Assembly: GCF_002095465.1 (NCBI RefSeq)
Contig: NZ_MLFP01000002.1
Span: 310,001-374,000, forward strand
Origin: Pantoea rodasii
GTDB taxonomy: Bacteria > Pseudomonadota > Gammaproteobacteria > Enterobacterales > Enterobacteriaceae
Direction: 5' to 3'
Length of the DNA stretch: 64,000 nucleotides
Shown here: positions 1-9,365 of the stretch, piece after piece
Position numbering within the stretch: position 1 is the first letter of the stretch
How the letters are laid out: every line of letters starts with the position of its first letter
The notes under the pieces: generated by a model
What the model was told of the DNA's origin: nothing
Databases searched by the model: none
The model's input: only the letters and a program-made list of their open reading frames with translations
Position numbers and translations under genes: made by a program

Positions 1-249
1 ACCAGTTTGCCATTGAAGTCGATCTCTTCCAGCGTCGGGAAGAAGTCATCCCAGTCACACTGCGCTTCGCCGTAATACCAGGTCGGAATGCCCAGCAGCA
101 AAATGTCGAATGCTGCGAGATCTTCTTTGGTGCTCTTAGCAATGTCATGCACTTCGGCGACATCTTTACCCAGTTGTTTCTGGATCATTTTTGCAATGTT
201 TTCAGTGTTGCCGGTATCGCTGCCGAAGAAAATGCCTACGATTGCCATG
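1..249 (-). CDS. fldA: Flavodoxin 1, N-terminal part (gene runs off the left edge)
   Basis: FMN-binding electron carrier that serves biotin synthase, activation of radical enzymes, and methionine synthase reactivation. The 83 visible codons begin MAIVGIFFGSDTGNTEN, where residues 10-15 (SDTGNT) are the FMN phosphate loop. Trp57, in the PTWYYGEAQCDWDD segment, corresponds to the aromatic residue that stacks on the flavin in long-chain flavodoxins. The C-terminal half lies outside the window. It is read leftwards together with ybfE and ybfF, as in E. coli. Its presence fits the bio genes at the other end of the window, because BioB takes electrons from flavodoxin. Confidence 0.95.
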
Positions 250-385
250 GGTTTAGTAACCTCTTAAAGCCTGATTGTGAAAGTAAGTCAATTGACTGCA
301 CATTTATGCGAATGATAGCAGACGGTCAAAAACTGAGGAACGAGTAAAGCCTGATCTTTGTGTTCCTGCGTGCGGTCTGCGCGCG

Positions 386-661
386 TTACGACAGTTTGAG
401 CTGCGCCAACAGCATTTGTTCAATCAATTCGCTACGACTGATGTTTTGTTGCTCGGCCAGCGTGCTAAGCGCATCGACCGCTTCGCTGGACATCTTCAGC
501 TCAACGCGACGCAGCCCTCGCACTTTATCGCGCTTGAGCTGATTACGTTTGTTGATACGTAACTGTTCATCACGCGTCAGCGGACTGGTTTTAGGGCGAC
601 CGGGACGCCGATCGTCTGCAAAGAGATCAAGCGTGGTGCGGTCTGTCTGTTCTTTTGCCAT
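386..661 (-). CDS. ybfE: YbfE family small protein (LexA-regulated in E. coli)
   Basis: A 91-residue, highly basic protein. The C-terminal half (KMSSEAVDALSTLAEQQNISRSELIEQML) has the pattern of a ribbon-helix-helix/CopB-like DNA-binding fold, and the N-terminus is charged and probably flexible. It lies between fldA and ybfF on the same strand, the same position as E. coli ybfE. The E. coli gene is a LexA target. I looked for a CTG-N10-CAG operator upstream of position 661 and did not find a convincing one, so SOS control is not supported here. Molecular function is unknown. Confidence 0.85.
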   Translation of the reverse strand: MAKEQTDRTTLDLFADDRRPGRPKTSPLTRDEQLRINKRNQLKRDKVRGLRRVELKMSSEAVDALSTLAEQQNISRSELIEQMLLAQLKLS

Positions 662-828
662 GATTTGCGAAACTGAGTGGGCGCGAACGGCGGAAAGGCG
701 CTGCGCGATTTATATTTTATCGGCCCGACCGCGGTGAAAAACCATCCGCGGCAAATTTTTAGCGCGACATCATACTCCAGCGTCATCTGTGACGCCAACC
801 CTAAACCGCTAACGGCAAGCTTTTGCTT

Positions 829-1593
829 TTACAGGTTAAAAAATCGTCTAACTGCGCGCAGCACCGCATCCGGTTTTTCAGCGTGCACCCAATGACCGGC
901 ACCGCTGATGACATGTGCATGCGCCTGCGGGAACTGACGCAGCAGTGCCTCACGGTGCTGATTATCCAGATAAGGCGAATCGCCACCGCGAATAAACAGC
1001 GCAGGATGCGGCCAGGCCGGCACCTCTTCCCAGCCAGAAATGATGCTGTAATTATTCCACAGCACTGGCACATTGAAACGCCACTCGCCGTCCACGAAAG
1101 ACTTGAGAATAAACTGAATCACACCCTCTTCGGCGATGTGATGGCGCATGACCTCAGCGGCTTCGCCACGACGTATAACGCCAGCAGCTGAGACGGCGCG
1201 TATGCCGGCAAAGATTTCATCGTGACGGCGAATGTGATAATCCACCGGCGCGATATCGATTAACACTAACTTCTCGATGCGTTCCGGGGCTACCGCGCTT
1301 AAGGCCATGGCGATTTTACCGCCCATCGAGTGCCCAATCACGCCAGCACGTTCGATGTTATGCGCATCCAGCGTGTCCACAATGTCCTGTGCCATCGCAG
1401 CGTAATGCATGACTTCGCTGCGTGCAGACTGACCGTGGTTGCGCACATCCACTTGCAGCGTGGGACGGGCATCGCGAACGCCGCGCGCCAGTACGCCAAG
1501 ATTGTCGAGGCTACCAAATAGGCCATGAATTAGCAGAATCGGCGTGGTGTCAGGGGTAGATTGTTCAGTTTGCAGACGGGCGTTCAAAATCAT
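829..1593 (-). CDS. ybfF: Acyl-CoA esterase, alpha/beta hydrolase
   Basis: A 254-residue alpha/beta hydrolase, the same length as E. coli YbfF, an esterase active on acyl-CoA and short acyl esters. Visible landmarks are the oxyanion segment HGLFGS near residue 23, the nucleophile elbow GHSMGG with Ser89, and a late catalytic His in GAGHWVHAEKP. The ATG at 1593 gives the family N-terminus. It is transcribed leftwards, diverging from seqA across about 250 bp that must hold both promoters. Confidence 0.92.
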   Translation of the reverse strand: MILNARLQTEQSTPDTTPILLIHGLFGSLDNLGVLARGVRDARPTLQVDVRNHGQSARSEVMHYAAMAQDIVDTLDAHNIERAGVIGHSMGGKIAMALSAVAPERIEKLVLIDIAPVDYHIRRHDEIFAGIRAVSAAGVIRRGEAAEVMRHHIAEEGVIQFILKSFVDGEWRFNVPVLWNNYSIISGWEEVPAWPHPALFIRGGDSPYLDNQHREALLRQFPQAHAHVISGAGHWVHAEKPDAVLRAVRRFFNL

Positions 1594-1841
1594 GGCTAAA
1601 GTTCTTACGGTTGTGACCTTGGCTTAGGGTATCATGGATTCACCTGTCCAGGAGCCAGCCGGCCAGGCATTAGGGCATATTCCGACTTTTGCCCTGAAAC
1701 GACGCCAGCGCTATCGGCTGCCACGGATTTAACTTTATAATCCTTATGTTAGAGCCCGCTCACGTTTTGCACTGCTCGATTTTGCTAAGGCGGTTGCAAC
1801 AATGCGTGGTTCTGTCATTTGCCAGAATTGTACGGAATAAG

Positions 1842-2381
1842 ATGAAAACGATTGAAGTTGACGAAGAACTCTACCGTTATATTGCCAGCCACACGCAGCA
1901 CATTGGTGAAAGCGCCTCCGATATTTTGCGCCGCATGCTGAAGTTTACGGCGGGTCAGAGCGCACCTGCTGCGCCTGCCACCAGTGCTTCAGTGAAAGAA
2001 GCGCAGCCTGCGCGCAGCGAAGCGCGTCCTCAGGATCGCGTACGTGCCGTGCGTGAACTGCTGCTTTCCGATGAGTATGCCGAGCAGAATAAGGCGGTTA
2101 ATCGCTTTATGCTGGTACTGTCAACGCTCTATCGTCTTGATCCAGCAGCATTTGCTGAAGCCACTGCCTCGTTGCAGGGCCGTACTCGCGTTTACTTCGC
2201 GGGCGACGAGCACACGCTGTTGCAAAATGGCACCCATACTAAGCCGAAGCACGTTCCCGGCACGCCGTACTGGGTGATCACCAATACCAATACAGGCCGC
2301 AAATGCAGCATGGTGGAACACATCATGATGGCTATGCAGTTCCCTCAGGAACTGACAGAGAAAGTTCGCGGCACCATTTAA
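1842..2381 (+). CDS. seqA: Replication initiation negative regulator SeqA
   Basis: Binds hemimethylated GATC sites, sequesters newly replicated oriC and organises nascent DNA. The product is 179 residues (181 in E. coli). The N-terminal oligomerisation segment starts [18 protein letters not shown], followed by a low-complexity Ala/Pro/Ser linker around residues 40-65. The C-terminal DNA-binding domain includes the conserved [13 protein letters not shown] segment. An open frame extends 32 codons further upstream, but the family N-terminus fixes the start at 1842. pgm follows 25 bp downstream, as in E. coli, so the two genes are probably cotranscribed. Confidence 0.96.
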   Translation: MKTIEVDEELYRYIASHTQHIGESASDILRRMLKFTAGQSAPAAPATSASVKEAQPARSEARPQDRVRAVRELLLSDEYAEQNKAVNRFMLVLSTLYRLDPAAFAEATASLQGRTRVYFAGDEHTLLQNGTHTKPKHVPGTPYWVITNTNTGRKCSMVEHIMMAMQFPQELTEKVRGTI

Positions 2382-2406
2382 ACTGAAGCGTCAGGGAGAA
2401 GCGCCA

Positions 2407-4047
2407 ATGGCCAATCACCCCCGTGCCGGGCAGCCTGCCCAGCAGAGCGATTTGATTAACGTTGCACAATTAACCTCGCAGTATTACGTCCTGAAGCCCG
2501 ATGCGGCGAACCCGGACCATGCGGTGAAATTTGGCACTTCTGGCCACCGCGGCAGCGCGGGACGTCAAAGCTTCAATGAAGTGCATATTCTGGCGATTGC
2601 GCAAGCCATCGCAGAAGAGCGCAAAAAGAATGGCATCACTGGCCCTTGCTACGTGGGAAAAGATACTCACGCACTGTCTGAGCCGGCGATCTTGTCCGTG
2701 CTGGAAGTGCTGGCAGCGAACGGTGTGGATGTGATCGTGCAGCAGGATAACGGCTACACGCCAACGCCTGCGATCTCCAATGCCATTCTGGAACACAACA
2801 AACGTGGTGGCGCGCAGGCTGACGGTATCGTTATCACGCCTTCGCACAACCCGCCAGAAGACGGTGGCATCAAGTACAACCCACCAAACGGTGGCCCGGC
2901 TGATACCAACGTCACGAAAGTGGTGGAAGATCGCGCCAACCAGCTGATCAAGGGCGAATTGAAAGACGTGAAACGTCTGCCACTGGATCAGGCCTGGGCA
3001 AGCGGCCATATCGTTGAGCAGGATCTGATTCAACCGTATGTGGAAGGTCTGGCTGAGGTCATCGACTTCCCGGCAATCCAGAAAGCGGGCCTGAAAATCG
3101 GCGTTGATCCGCTGGGTGGTTCCGGTATCGCGTACTGGCAGCGCATCGCTGAGCACTACAAGCTGGATCTGACCATCGTTAATGATGCTGTCGATCAGAC
3201 TTTCCGCTTCATGCATCTGGATAAAGATGGCGTGGTGCGCATGGACTGTTCGTCTGAGTGCGCGATGGCCGGTTTGCTGGCGTACAAAGATAAGTTCGAT
3301 CTGGCGTTCGGTAACGACCCGGATTACGACCGTCACGGTATCGTCACGCCAGCTGGCCTGATGAACCCGAACCACTATCTGGCCGTCGCCATTAATTACC
3401 TGTTCCAGCATCGCCCGCAGTGGGGCAAAGATGTGGCGGTGGGTAAAACGCTGGTCTCCAGCGCGATGATTGACCGCGTAGTGAATGATATCGGCCGCAA
3501 GCTGGTTGAAGTCCCGGTCGGCTTCAAATGGTTTGTTGATGGCCTGTTTGACGGCAGCTTCGGTTTCGGCGGCGAAGAGAGCGCGGGTGCTTCCTTCCTG
3601 CGCTTCGATGGCTCAGCCTGGTCAACCGATAAAGACGGTATCATCCTGTGCCTGCTGGCAGCGGAAATCACCGCCGTTACCGGCAAGAATCCGCAGCAGC
3701 ATTATGACGAACTGGCTGAACGCTTTGGTGCGCCAAGCTATAACCGTCTGCAGGCTCCGGCGACCTCTGCGCAGAAAGCAGCACTGTCTAAGCTGTCACC
3801 GGAAATGGTGAGTGCTGACACGCTGGCGGGCGATCCGATTACTGCACGTCTGACCGCGGCTCCGGGCAATGGTGCGTCGATTGGCGGTCTGAAAGTGATG
3901 ACAGAGAACGGCTGGTTTGCTGCGCGTCCGTCAGGCACTGAAGACGCCTACAAAATCTACTGTGAAAGCTTCCTCGGCGCTGAGCATCGCCAGCAGATCG
4001 AGAAAGAAGCAGTCGAAATTGTCAGTGAAGTGCTGAAGAACGCGTAA
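2407..4047 (+). CDS. pgm: Phosphoglucomutase
   Basis: Interconverts glucose 1-phosphate and glucose 6-phosphate, linking glycolysis to glycogen, trehalose and UDP-glucose synthesis. The 546-residue protein has the alpha-D-phosphohexomutase architecture. The phosphoserine loop [11 protein letters not shown] has Ser146, the metal loop is [10 protein letters not shown], the sugar loop is GEESAGASF, and the C-terminal phosphate-binding loop is [10 protein letters not shown]. It lies directly after seqA and is closed by two hairpins. The gal operon, which feeds into the same glucose 1-phosphate pool, is at 48-51 kb. Confidence 0.97.
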   Translation: MANHPRAGQPAQQSDLINVAQLTSQYYVLKPDAANPDHAVKFGTSGHRGSAGRQSFNEVHILAIAQAIAEERKKNGITGPCYVGKDTHALSEPAILSVLEVLAANGVDVIVQQDNGYTPTPAISNAILEHNKRGGAQADGIVITPSHNPPEDGGIKYNPPNGGPADTNVTKVVEDRANQLIKGELKDVKRLPLDQAWASGHIVEQDLIQPYVEGLAEVIDFPAIQKAGLKIGVDPLGGSGIAYWQRIAEHYKLDLTIVNDAVDQTFRFMHLDKDGVVRMDCSSECAMAGLLAYKDKFDLAFGNDPDYDRHGIVTPAGLMNPNHYLAVAINYLFQHRPQWGKDVAVGKTLVSSAMIDRVVNDIGRKLVEVPVGFKWFVDGLFDGSFGFGGEESAGASFLRFDGSAWSTDKDGIILCLLAAEITAVTGKNPQQHYDELAERFGAPSYNRLQAPATSAQKAALSKLSPEMVSADTLAGDPITARLTAAPGNGASIGGLKVMTENGWFAARPSGTEDAYKIYCESFLGAEHRQQIEKEAVEIVSEVLKNA

Positions 4048-4055
4048 TTAAACAT

Positions 4056-4078
4056 AAAGGCGCACTATGTGCGCTTTT
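4056..4078 (+). terminator. Rho-independent terminator after pgm
   Basis: A 6-bp GC stem (GCGCAC, loop TAT, GTGCGC) flanked by A residues on the left and a TTTT run on the right, nine bases after the pgm stop codon. Confidence 0.7.
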
Positions 4079-4096
4079 ATCACGCGTTTTCAATAG

Positions 4097-4126
4097 AATG
4101 GCCCATGTGACTGCATGGGCCATTTT
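4097..4126. terminator. Second terminator between pgm and kdpE
   Basis: A perfect 11-bp stem (AATGGCCCATG, six-base loop, CATGGGCCATT) followed by a T run on the + strand and abutting the kdpE stop codon. It can end read-through from pgm. On the minus strand the U tract is poor, so its action on kdpE is less certain. Confidence 0.75.
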
Positions 4127-4801
4127 TTATGGCATAAATCGGTAGCCGATACCGGTTTCTGTCAGCAGATGACCTGGCTGAGTGGGATTGGTTTCCAGCT
4201 TTTGCCGTAAGTGCCCCATATAAATGCGCAGATAATGGCTGTGCTCCACCGCATTGGGGCCCCACACCTGACTCAACAGCTGGCGCTGCGTCAGCACTTT
4301 CCCGGCATTGTTCAGCAATAAACTCAACAGGCGAAACTCGGTCGGGGTGAGATGGATCTCCTGCTCATTACGCAGCACGCGGCGTGCAGCCAGATCGACA
4401 CTCACTTCCCCAAATTTCACGATCGGTTCTGGCTGGCTGCTTTGATGGCGACGTAACGCCACGCGCACCCGCGCCAGCAGCTCACCGATGCCAAACGGCT
4501 TGGTCAGGTAATCGTCAGCACCGGCATCCAGCGCATCAATCTTGTCCTGCTCATCACTGCGCGCAGACAGCACAATCACCGGCATGCTGCTCCACTGCCG
4601 TACTTCGCGAATGAAGTCGTTGCCGTCACCATCTGGCAGCCCGAGATCGAGAATCACCAAATCCGGCTTACGCGTGGCTGCTTCAATCAGTCCGCGCTGT
4701 AATTGCTCTGCTTCCACAATTTTCAGGCCTTCGCTTTCCAGCGCCAGGCGCACGAAACGGCGAATCTCTTTTTCATCTTCAACAATCAAGATGGTCGTCA
4801 C
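4127..4801 (-). CDS. kdpE: Orphan OmpR-family response regulator KdpE
   Basis: A 224-residue regulator (225 in E. coli). The receiver domain has the acidic pair in VEDE and phospho-acceptor Asp52 in VILDLGLPDGDG, with the switch Lys in LTKPFG. The winged-helix domain contains HLTPTEFRLL and the highly KdpE-like tail VWGPNAVEHSHYLRIYMGHLRQ. The start is placed at GTG 4801, preceded by AGGAG at 5-base spacing. The frame stays open 10 codons further, but those residues do not match the family. In E. coli this gene ends kdpFABCDE. Here neither the sensor KdpD nor the KdpFABC pump is present, and ybfA follows on the other strand. Confidence 0.92.
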   Translation of the reverse strand: MTTILIVEDEKEIRRFVRLALESEGLKIVEAEQLQRGLIEAATRKPDLVILDLGLPDGDGNDFIREVRQWSSMPVIVLSARSDEQDKIDALDAGADDYLTKPFGIGELLARVRVALRRHQSSQPEPIVKFGEVSVDLAARRVLRNEQEIHLTPTEFRLLSLLLNNAGKVLTQRQLLSQVWGPNAVEHSHYLRIYMGHLRQKLETNPTQPGHLLTETGIGYRFMP

Positions 4802-5046
4802 GCTGACTCCTGCGGCATAAAAAGTTAACACGGCACTTTATCAAGAATCGGACACGGCGTCCGTCAGGATGTTTGTAACCTGAAGTTATCGCCTCATTTA
4901 CAATTATGTAACTTACTTTCAGATAAAGCCGAGAAGCGCAAAAAAAGATCAAAATAAGTGGTCGGATGAGTAGTAAAATTACACAACCAGGCGTAATATC
5001 TGAGGCAGATCACATTTCAACGCAAAAATTATCACGGGAGGCAATC

Positions 5047-5247
5047 ATGTATCAGGCATTTCCACTCTATAAAATCGTGTTGCGCCGCGTGCTGGTGGTA
5101 TTGGTCGGCTTGCTTGCTTTACCGGTGATGCTGTTCCGCCAGGATCGTGCACGCTTTTACAGCTACTTGCACCGCGTCTGGTGTAAAACCAGTACTAAAC
5201 CGGTCTGGTTGGCACAGACTGAAGCAGTGGGCAGCATCCACTGGTAA
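5047..5247 (+). CDS. ybfA: YbfA (DUF2517) small membrane protein
   Basis: A 66-residue protein with one hydrophobic segment (about residues 10-30, [20 protein letters not shown]) followed by the family signature [13 protein letters not shown] and KPVW. The ATG at 5047 is preceded by a GGGAGG ribosome site. An in-frame upstream extension to 4966 lacks family similarity and was not used. In E. coli ybfA borders the kdp operon, which helps date the loss of the kdp genes between it and kdpE. Function is unknown. Confidence 0.85.
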   Translation: MYQAFPLYKIVLRRVLVVLVGLLALPVMLFRQDRARFYSYLHRVWCKTSTKPVWLAQTEAVGSIHW

Positions 5248-5270
5248 GCGTTCCAACGCTGCATCGAAGA

Positions 5271-5304
5271 AACCGGCCGCTTCATTGAAGCGCCGGTTTT
5301 TTTT
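5271..5304 (+). terminator. Terminator after ybfA
   Basis: The stem AACCGG-CGCTTC / GAAGCG-CCGGTT has one bulged C and ends in eight T residues, about 25 bases after the ybfA stop codon. Confidence 0.85.
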
Positions 5305-5401
5305 ATTCTAAACTTTATCGCTATTCCTCGGGTTCCCGCTGTTATCCCTTTCCATTTCAGCTACACTTAAACCTCTACAAGATTTTGGAGGTTGTACAAG
5401 T

Positions 5402-6358
5402 ATGAGCGAAAAAATTCCTGTTGGTATCAGTGCATGCCTGCTCGGGGATAAGGTCCGTTTCGACGGTGGCCACAAGCGTTTCGCTTTTGCAGCCGAAGAA
5501 CTGACTCCCTTTGTGCGCTTTGAGCCGGTTTGTCCGGAAATGGCGATTGGCTTGCCTACGCCGCGACCGGCGTTGCGCTTGGTGAAAGAGTCGGATGAAC
5601 AGATCCATCTCTGCTTCAGTAAGGATGGTGGCCAGGAAGTCACTGATGAGATGCAACGTTGGTCTGCCGATCGCGTGAAATCCTTGCATCATCTGTGCGG
5701 CTATATTCTCTGTGCAAAATCACCGAGCTGTGGCCTAGAGCGCGTGCGCGTTTACCAACCCGACACCAATGACAATCGCAAAGCAGGCACCGGTGTATTT
5801 ACCTCGTTTTTACAACGGGAGATGCCCTGGTTGCCGCTTGAGGAAGATGGACGTTTGCACGATGACGCCATCCGCGAAAACTTCATGGGGCGCGTGTATG
5901 CGCTGCATGAGTTCAATGAGATGTGGCGCAGTGGCTTAACGCGTCACAAGCTGATGGTCTTCCACAGTCGTTACAAGCTGCTGCTGCTGTCACATGCGCA
6001 AGATGAATATCGGGAAATGGGGCGTTTCGTGGCGGCGATGGGCGAGTGGGATTCGCTGGAGGCGTATGCCTTTGAATACCGCATCCGGCTGATGCATTTG
6101 ATGTCGCATCAGGCTTCACGCCGCAATCACACCAATGTCCTGATGCACGTGCAGGGCTACTTCCGACCTCAACTGACGTCGCCTCAGCGTCAGGAATTGG
6201 CAAAGCTGATTGACCGCTATCGCACCGGTGTCCAACCGTTATTGGTCCCGATTACCATGCTGAAACACTACATGGCGGAGTATCCGCATCCGTGGTTAGC
6301 GCAGCAGCGTTATTTTGACCCTTATCCGGAAGCGTTACGTTTGCGCTACGGGCAATAA
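5402..6358 (+). CDS. DUF523 (TudS-like) plus DUF1722 (YbgA) fusion protein
   Basis: A 318-residue protein with two domains. Residues 1-150 are DUF523, with three conserved cysteines in SACLLG (Cys12), EPVCPEM (Cys44) and KSPSCG (Cys110). Equivalent cysteines hold a [4Fe-4S] cluster in the thiouracil desulfidase TudS. Residues about 190-305 are DUF1722, the domain that forms all of E. coli YbgA. phr follows 12 bp downstream, as ybgA does in E. coli, so the pair is one transcription unit. A 2-thiouracil or thionucleobase desulfidase activity is an inference from the cysteine pattern. The role of DUF1722 is unknown. Confidence 0.85.
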   Translation: MSEKIPVGISACLLGDKVRFDGGHKRFAFAAEELTPFVRFEPVCPEMAIGLPTPRPALRLVKESDEQIHLCFSKDGGQEVTDEMQRWSADRVKSLHHLCGYILCAKSPSCGLERVRVYQPDTNDNRKAGTGVFTSFLQREMPWLPLEEDGRLHDDAIRENFMGRVYALHEFNEMWRSGLTRHKLMVFHSRYKLLLLSHAQDEYREMGRFVAAMGEWDSLEAYAFEYRIRLMHLMSHQASRRNHTNVLMHVQGYFRPQLTSPQRQELAKLIDRYRTGVQPLLVPITMLKHYMAEYPHPWLAQQRYFDPYPEALRLRYGQ

Positions 6359-6370
6359 TTTCGGAGCATT

Positions 6371-7796
6371 ATGTCTACCCATTTAGTCTGGCTGCGCAAC
6401 GACTTACGCATCAATGATAATACCGCACTCGCTGCGGCGTGCCGCGATAGCCATGCCAACGTGCTGGCACTGTTTATTGCCACCCCTAAACAGTGGCAGC
6501 AGCATCATATGGCGCCGAAACAGGCTGCGTTTATCCACCAGAACCTGTGTTTACTGCAAGCTTCGCTGGCCGAGCGCGGTATCAAACTGCATTACCATCA
6601 GTGTGATGATTTCGGCGCGTCTGTGGATTATCTGAGCGAGTTTTGCGCCCAACAGCAGGTGGATGCGCTTTATTACAACTATCAGTATGAGATCAATGAG
6701 CGCGAGCGGGATGCGACCGCCGAAAAGCGCCTCGATGCGCAGGGTGTGATTTGCCAGGGCTTTGATGACAGTCTGTTGTTGCCGCCCGGCAGTGTGCAGA
6801 CGGGCAGCAATACTATGTTCAAGGTCTTCACCCCATTCAGCCGCGCCTTTGTCCGCCGGCTGCATCAGGGATTACCAGAGTGCCATCACGCACCAAAAGC
6901 CCGCGGTGATGCGCCGCTAAGCGTCGGAAAAAAATCCCGCCCTTTGATTACCCGTTTGAAGAGATCGATGCATCGCTGTTTCCAGCGGGTGAAGAGGCGG
7001 CATTGAAGCAACTGCGGCATTTCGGCAAGCAATCAGTGCAGCTTTATCCTGAGGTGCGTGACCTGCCCGCGTTGGACGGCACCAGCCGCTTATCGCCGTA
7101 TCTGGCCACTGGGGTGTTGTCACCGCGTCAGTGTTTGCATCGTATCCTGAAAGAGCATCCTGATGCGCTGAATGCAGGTAAAGCCTTTACCTGGCTGAAT
7201 GAGCTGATCTGGCGTGAGTTTTACCGCCATCTGATGGTGGCGTTTCCGGCGCTGTGTAAGCATCAGCCGTTTGTGGAATGGACGCGTAACGTCGACTGGC
7301 AGAAAATGAGGCCCATTTGACGGCCTGGCAGCAGGGTAAAACCGGCTACCCCATCGTGGATGCCGCGATGCGCCAACTCAATACGCTGGGCTGGATGCAC
7401 AACCGCTTGCGTATGATTGTTGCCAGTTTCCTGGTGAAAGATTTGCTGATCGACTGGCATGACGGCGAGCGCTATTTTATGCAGCAATTAATTGATGGCG
7501 ACCTGGCGGCCAATAACGGTGGCTGGCAGTGGGCAGCGTCAACCGGCACCGATGCCGCGCCGTATTTCCGCATCTTCAATCCCACTACACAAGGTGAGCG
7601 CTTTGATAAACAAGGTGAATTTATTCGCCAATGGTTACCAGAGCTGCAAGCGGTGCCGGATAGCGATATCCATCAGCCACACGTCTGGGCGAACAAAAAT
7701 AACAAGAAACTCGATTATCCCACGCCAATCGTGGAACATAAGGACGCACGTAAGAAGACACTAGACGCCTTTGAGCGCGCGCGAAGCGCGGCCTGA
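6371..7796 (+). pseudogene. phr: Deoxyribodipyrimidine photolyase, two frameshifts
   Basis: Repairs UV cyclobutane dimers using light, FAD and a folate antenna. Three consecutive frames together give a full photolyase of about 475 residues (472 in E. coli). The N-terminal antenna domain begins MSTHLVWLRNDLRINDN. The FAD domain carries [26 protein letters not shown] and [15 protein letters not shown]. The reading frame is lost at the A7 run 6928-6934 and again at the A4 run 7303-7306. In both places adding one A restores the family sequence, for example KIPPFDYPFEE after the first. Both breaks are one-base deletions in A runs, so a sequencing error is the simplest reading; a true pseudogene is the alternative. 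Confidence 0.9.
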
Positions 7797-7816
7797 GGCG
7801 CTCAGGGAGCCGTACT

Positions 7817-8560
7817 ATGAATCATGTCGAGTTAGAACATATTGTTAACCAGCAGCTGAACACCAGCGCCTTTAGCGACTATGCGCCTAATGGTTTGCAA
7901 GTCGAGGGACGCGCGGAGGTGAAAACCGTCATCACGGGCGTCACCGCATGTCAGGCGCTGTTGGATGAAGCAGTCAAGCGCAATGCGGATGCTATCCTGG
8001 TGCATCACGGTTATTTCTGGAAAAGCGAATCGCCATTAATTAAAGGGATGAAACGCCAGCGGCTGCGCACCTTGCTGATCAATGATATCAACCTGTATGG
8101 CTGGCACCTGCCGCTGGATGCGCATCCGCAACTTGGCAATAACGCGCAGCTGGCGAAGCTGTTTGATATTGAGGTGAAAGGGGAAATTCAACCGCTGGTG
8201 CCGTGGGGCGAATTGACAGAACCTTTAAGCGGCGAAGCGCTCGCCGCCAAAATCGCCGAACGTTTAGGCCGGAAACCATTGCACTGCGGTGATAATGCCC
8301 CGGCACTGATTAAACGCGTCGCCTGGTGCAGCGGTGGCGGTCAGGGCTTTATTGATAGCGCAGCGGCATTTGGCGTGGATGCCTTTATCAGCGGCGAAGT
8401 GTCTGAACAAACGATTCACAGCGCGCGCGAACAAGGCGTGCATTTCTTTGCAGCCGGTCATCACGCCACCGAGCGTGCCGGGATCAAAGCCTTAGGTGAG
8501 TGGTTGGCCGAACATCACGGCCTGGATGTCACCTTTATCGATATCGATAATCCTGCCTGA
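7817..8560 (+). CDS. ybgI: NIF3-family dinuclear metal protein YbgI
   Basis: A 247-residue member of the NIF3/DUF34 family, with metal-binding pairs visible as HHGYFWKSE (near residues 63-64) and the C-terminal GHHATERAG. E. coli YbgI forms a hexameric toroid with two metal ions per subunit. Its cellular role is not settled; metal insertion or GTP cyclohydrolase-like chemistry has been proposed. It starts at ATG 7817, 20 bp after phr, and precedes the pxp operon as in E. coli. Confidence 0.92.
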   Translation: MNHVELEHIVNQQLNTSAFSDYAPNGLQVEGRAEVKTVITGVTACQALLDEAVKRNADAILVHHGYFWKSESPLIKGMKRQRLRTLLINDINLYGWHLPLDAHPQLGNNAQLAKLFDIEVKGEIQPLVPWGELTEPLSGEALAAKIAERLGRKPLHCGDNAPALIKRVAWCSGGGQGFIDSAAAFGVDAFISGEVSEQTIHSAREQGVHFFAAGHHATERAGIKALGEWLAEHHGLDVTFIDIDNPA

Positions 8561-8573
8561 TTCTCCTTTCTCA

Positions 8574-8597
8574 CGCCCTTAACTGACGTTAAGGGCG
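8574..8597 (+). terminator. Hairpin after ybgI, terminator-like but without a T run
   Basis: A perfect 10-bp inverted repeat (CGCCCTTAAC / GTTAAGGGCG) with a TGAC loop lies 13 bp after the ybgI stop. No U tract follows, so intrinsic termination is doubtful. It may be an operator or an RNA-stabilising element. Confidence 0.4.
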
Positions 8598-8605
8598 CAA
8601 ATCGG

Positions 8606-8634
8606 TTGACACATCTCCGTCACTTTCGCATAAC
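8606..8634 (+). promoter_or_regulatory. Candidate sigma-70 promoter of the pxp operon
   Basis: A consensus -35 (TTGACA, 8606-8611), a 17-base spacer, and a weaker -10 (CATAAC, 8629-8634), about 75 bp before the pxpB start codon. Confidence 0.45.
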
Positions 8635-8708
8635 TTGTTGACTTTAAGCATAAGCAAAGCGCATTGCGGACGTTTTTGTCCGCCTATAACACGACCGGGA
8701 GGTGGGTT

Positions 8709-9365
8709 TTGCAACGAGCACGTTGTTATCTACTGGGTGAGCGAGCAGTGGTACTGGAGCTGGAACCGCCCGTTTCACTCGCCAGCCAGCAGCGCATCTG
8801 GGGACTGTGCCAACGCCTGCAGCACAACGAACAGGTTCAGGAAGCGATTCCGGGAATGAATAACCTGACGCTGCTGCTGCGCGATCCGCAATTGAATGCG
8901 CTGGATGCCATTGAGCGTCTTCAACGCTGGTGGGAAGAGAGTGAAGAACAGATTCCAGAATCGCGTCGGGTGGAAATTCCCGTGGTGTACGGTGGTGCGG
9001 GTGGTCCCGATCTGCAGGTGGTGGCAGAGGGCGCCAGCATGACGCCAAAGCAGGTGGTCGAGCTGCACAGCAGTATTGAGTACGTGGTCTATTTCATCGG
9101 CTTTCAGCCTGGTTTTCCTTATCTGGGCGGGCTGGATGAGCGTTTGCACACGCCGCGCCGTGCTGAACCGCGCGTCATTGTGCCCAGCGGCTCGGTGGGC
9201 ATTGGCGGCAGTCAGACCGGCATTTATCCATTGGCCGCACCGGGTGGTTGGCAACTGATCGGACATACCCCCATCAGCCTGTTTGATCCTTTACAGCATC
9301 CGCCGACACTGCTGCGCCCCGGTGACAGCGTGCGCTTTGTGCCGCAACAGGAGGGCGTATGTTAA
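8709..9365 (+). CDS. pxpB: 5-oxoprolinase subunit PxpB (TTG start)
   Basis: One of two subunits of the ATP-dependent 5-oxoprolinase that, with PxpA, opens 5-oxoproline to glutamate. Motifs of the AHS1/carboxyltransferase-like fold are visible as [22 protein letters not shown] and [20 protein letters not shown], each within the family pattern. The start is placed at TTG 8709, preceded by GGAGG at 6-base spacing. That gives LQRARCYLL and exactly 218 residues, equal to the E. coli protein. An open extension to 8664 is not family-like. It overlaps pxpC by 7 bp, implying translational coupling. Confidence 0.93.
   Translation: MQRARCYLLGERAVVLELEPPVSLASQQRIWGLCQRLQHNEQVQEAIPGMNNLTLLLRDPQLNALDAIERLQRWWEESEEQIPESRRVEIPVVYGGAGGPDLQVVAEGASMTPKQVVELHSSIEYVVYFIGFQPGFPYLGGLDERLHTPRRAEPRVIVPSGSVGIGGSQTGIYPLAAPGGWQLIGHTPISLFDPLQHPPTLLRPGDSVRFVPQQEGVC

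Noticed and set aside
662..828. A LexA operator upstream of ybfE
   Set aside because: ybfE is LexA-controlled in E. coli, but no CTG-N10-CAG site with good flanks could be found here.
2470..3411. A 313-codon open frame on the minus strand opposite pgm
   Set aside because: It lies wholly inside the conserved phosphoglucomutase gene, has no ribosome site and no recognisable protein features. It is a by-product of G/C-rich codon usage.
5368..5400. A possible light-responsive MerR-type operator (TCTACA and TGTACA half-sites) before the DUF523 gene
   Set aside because: The half-site spacing is 13 rather than the 12 I recall for such regulators, one half-site is imperfect, the second overlaps the ribosome site, and no MerR gene is present in the window.
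6928..6934. Programmed frameshifting or transcriptional slippage at the A7 run in phr (and the T7 run in the response regulator)
   Set aside because: Runs of 3-5 bases break other genes in the same way, too short for efficient slippage, and no stimulatory structure was seen. One mechanism does not explain all twelve sites, whereas base-calling error does.
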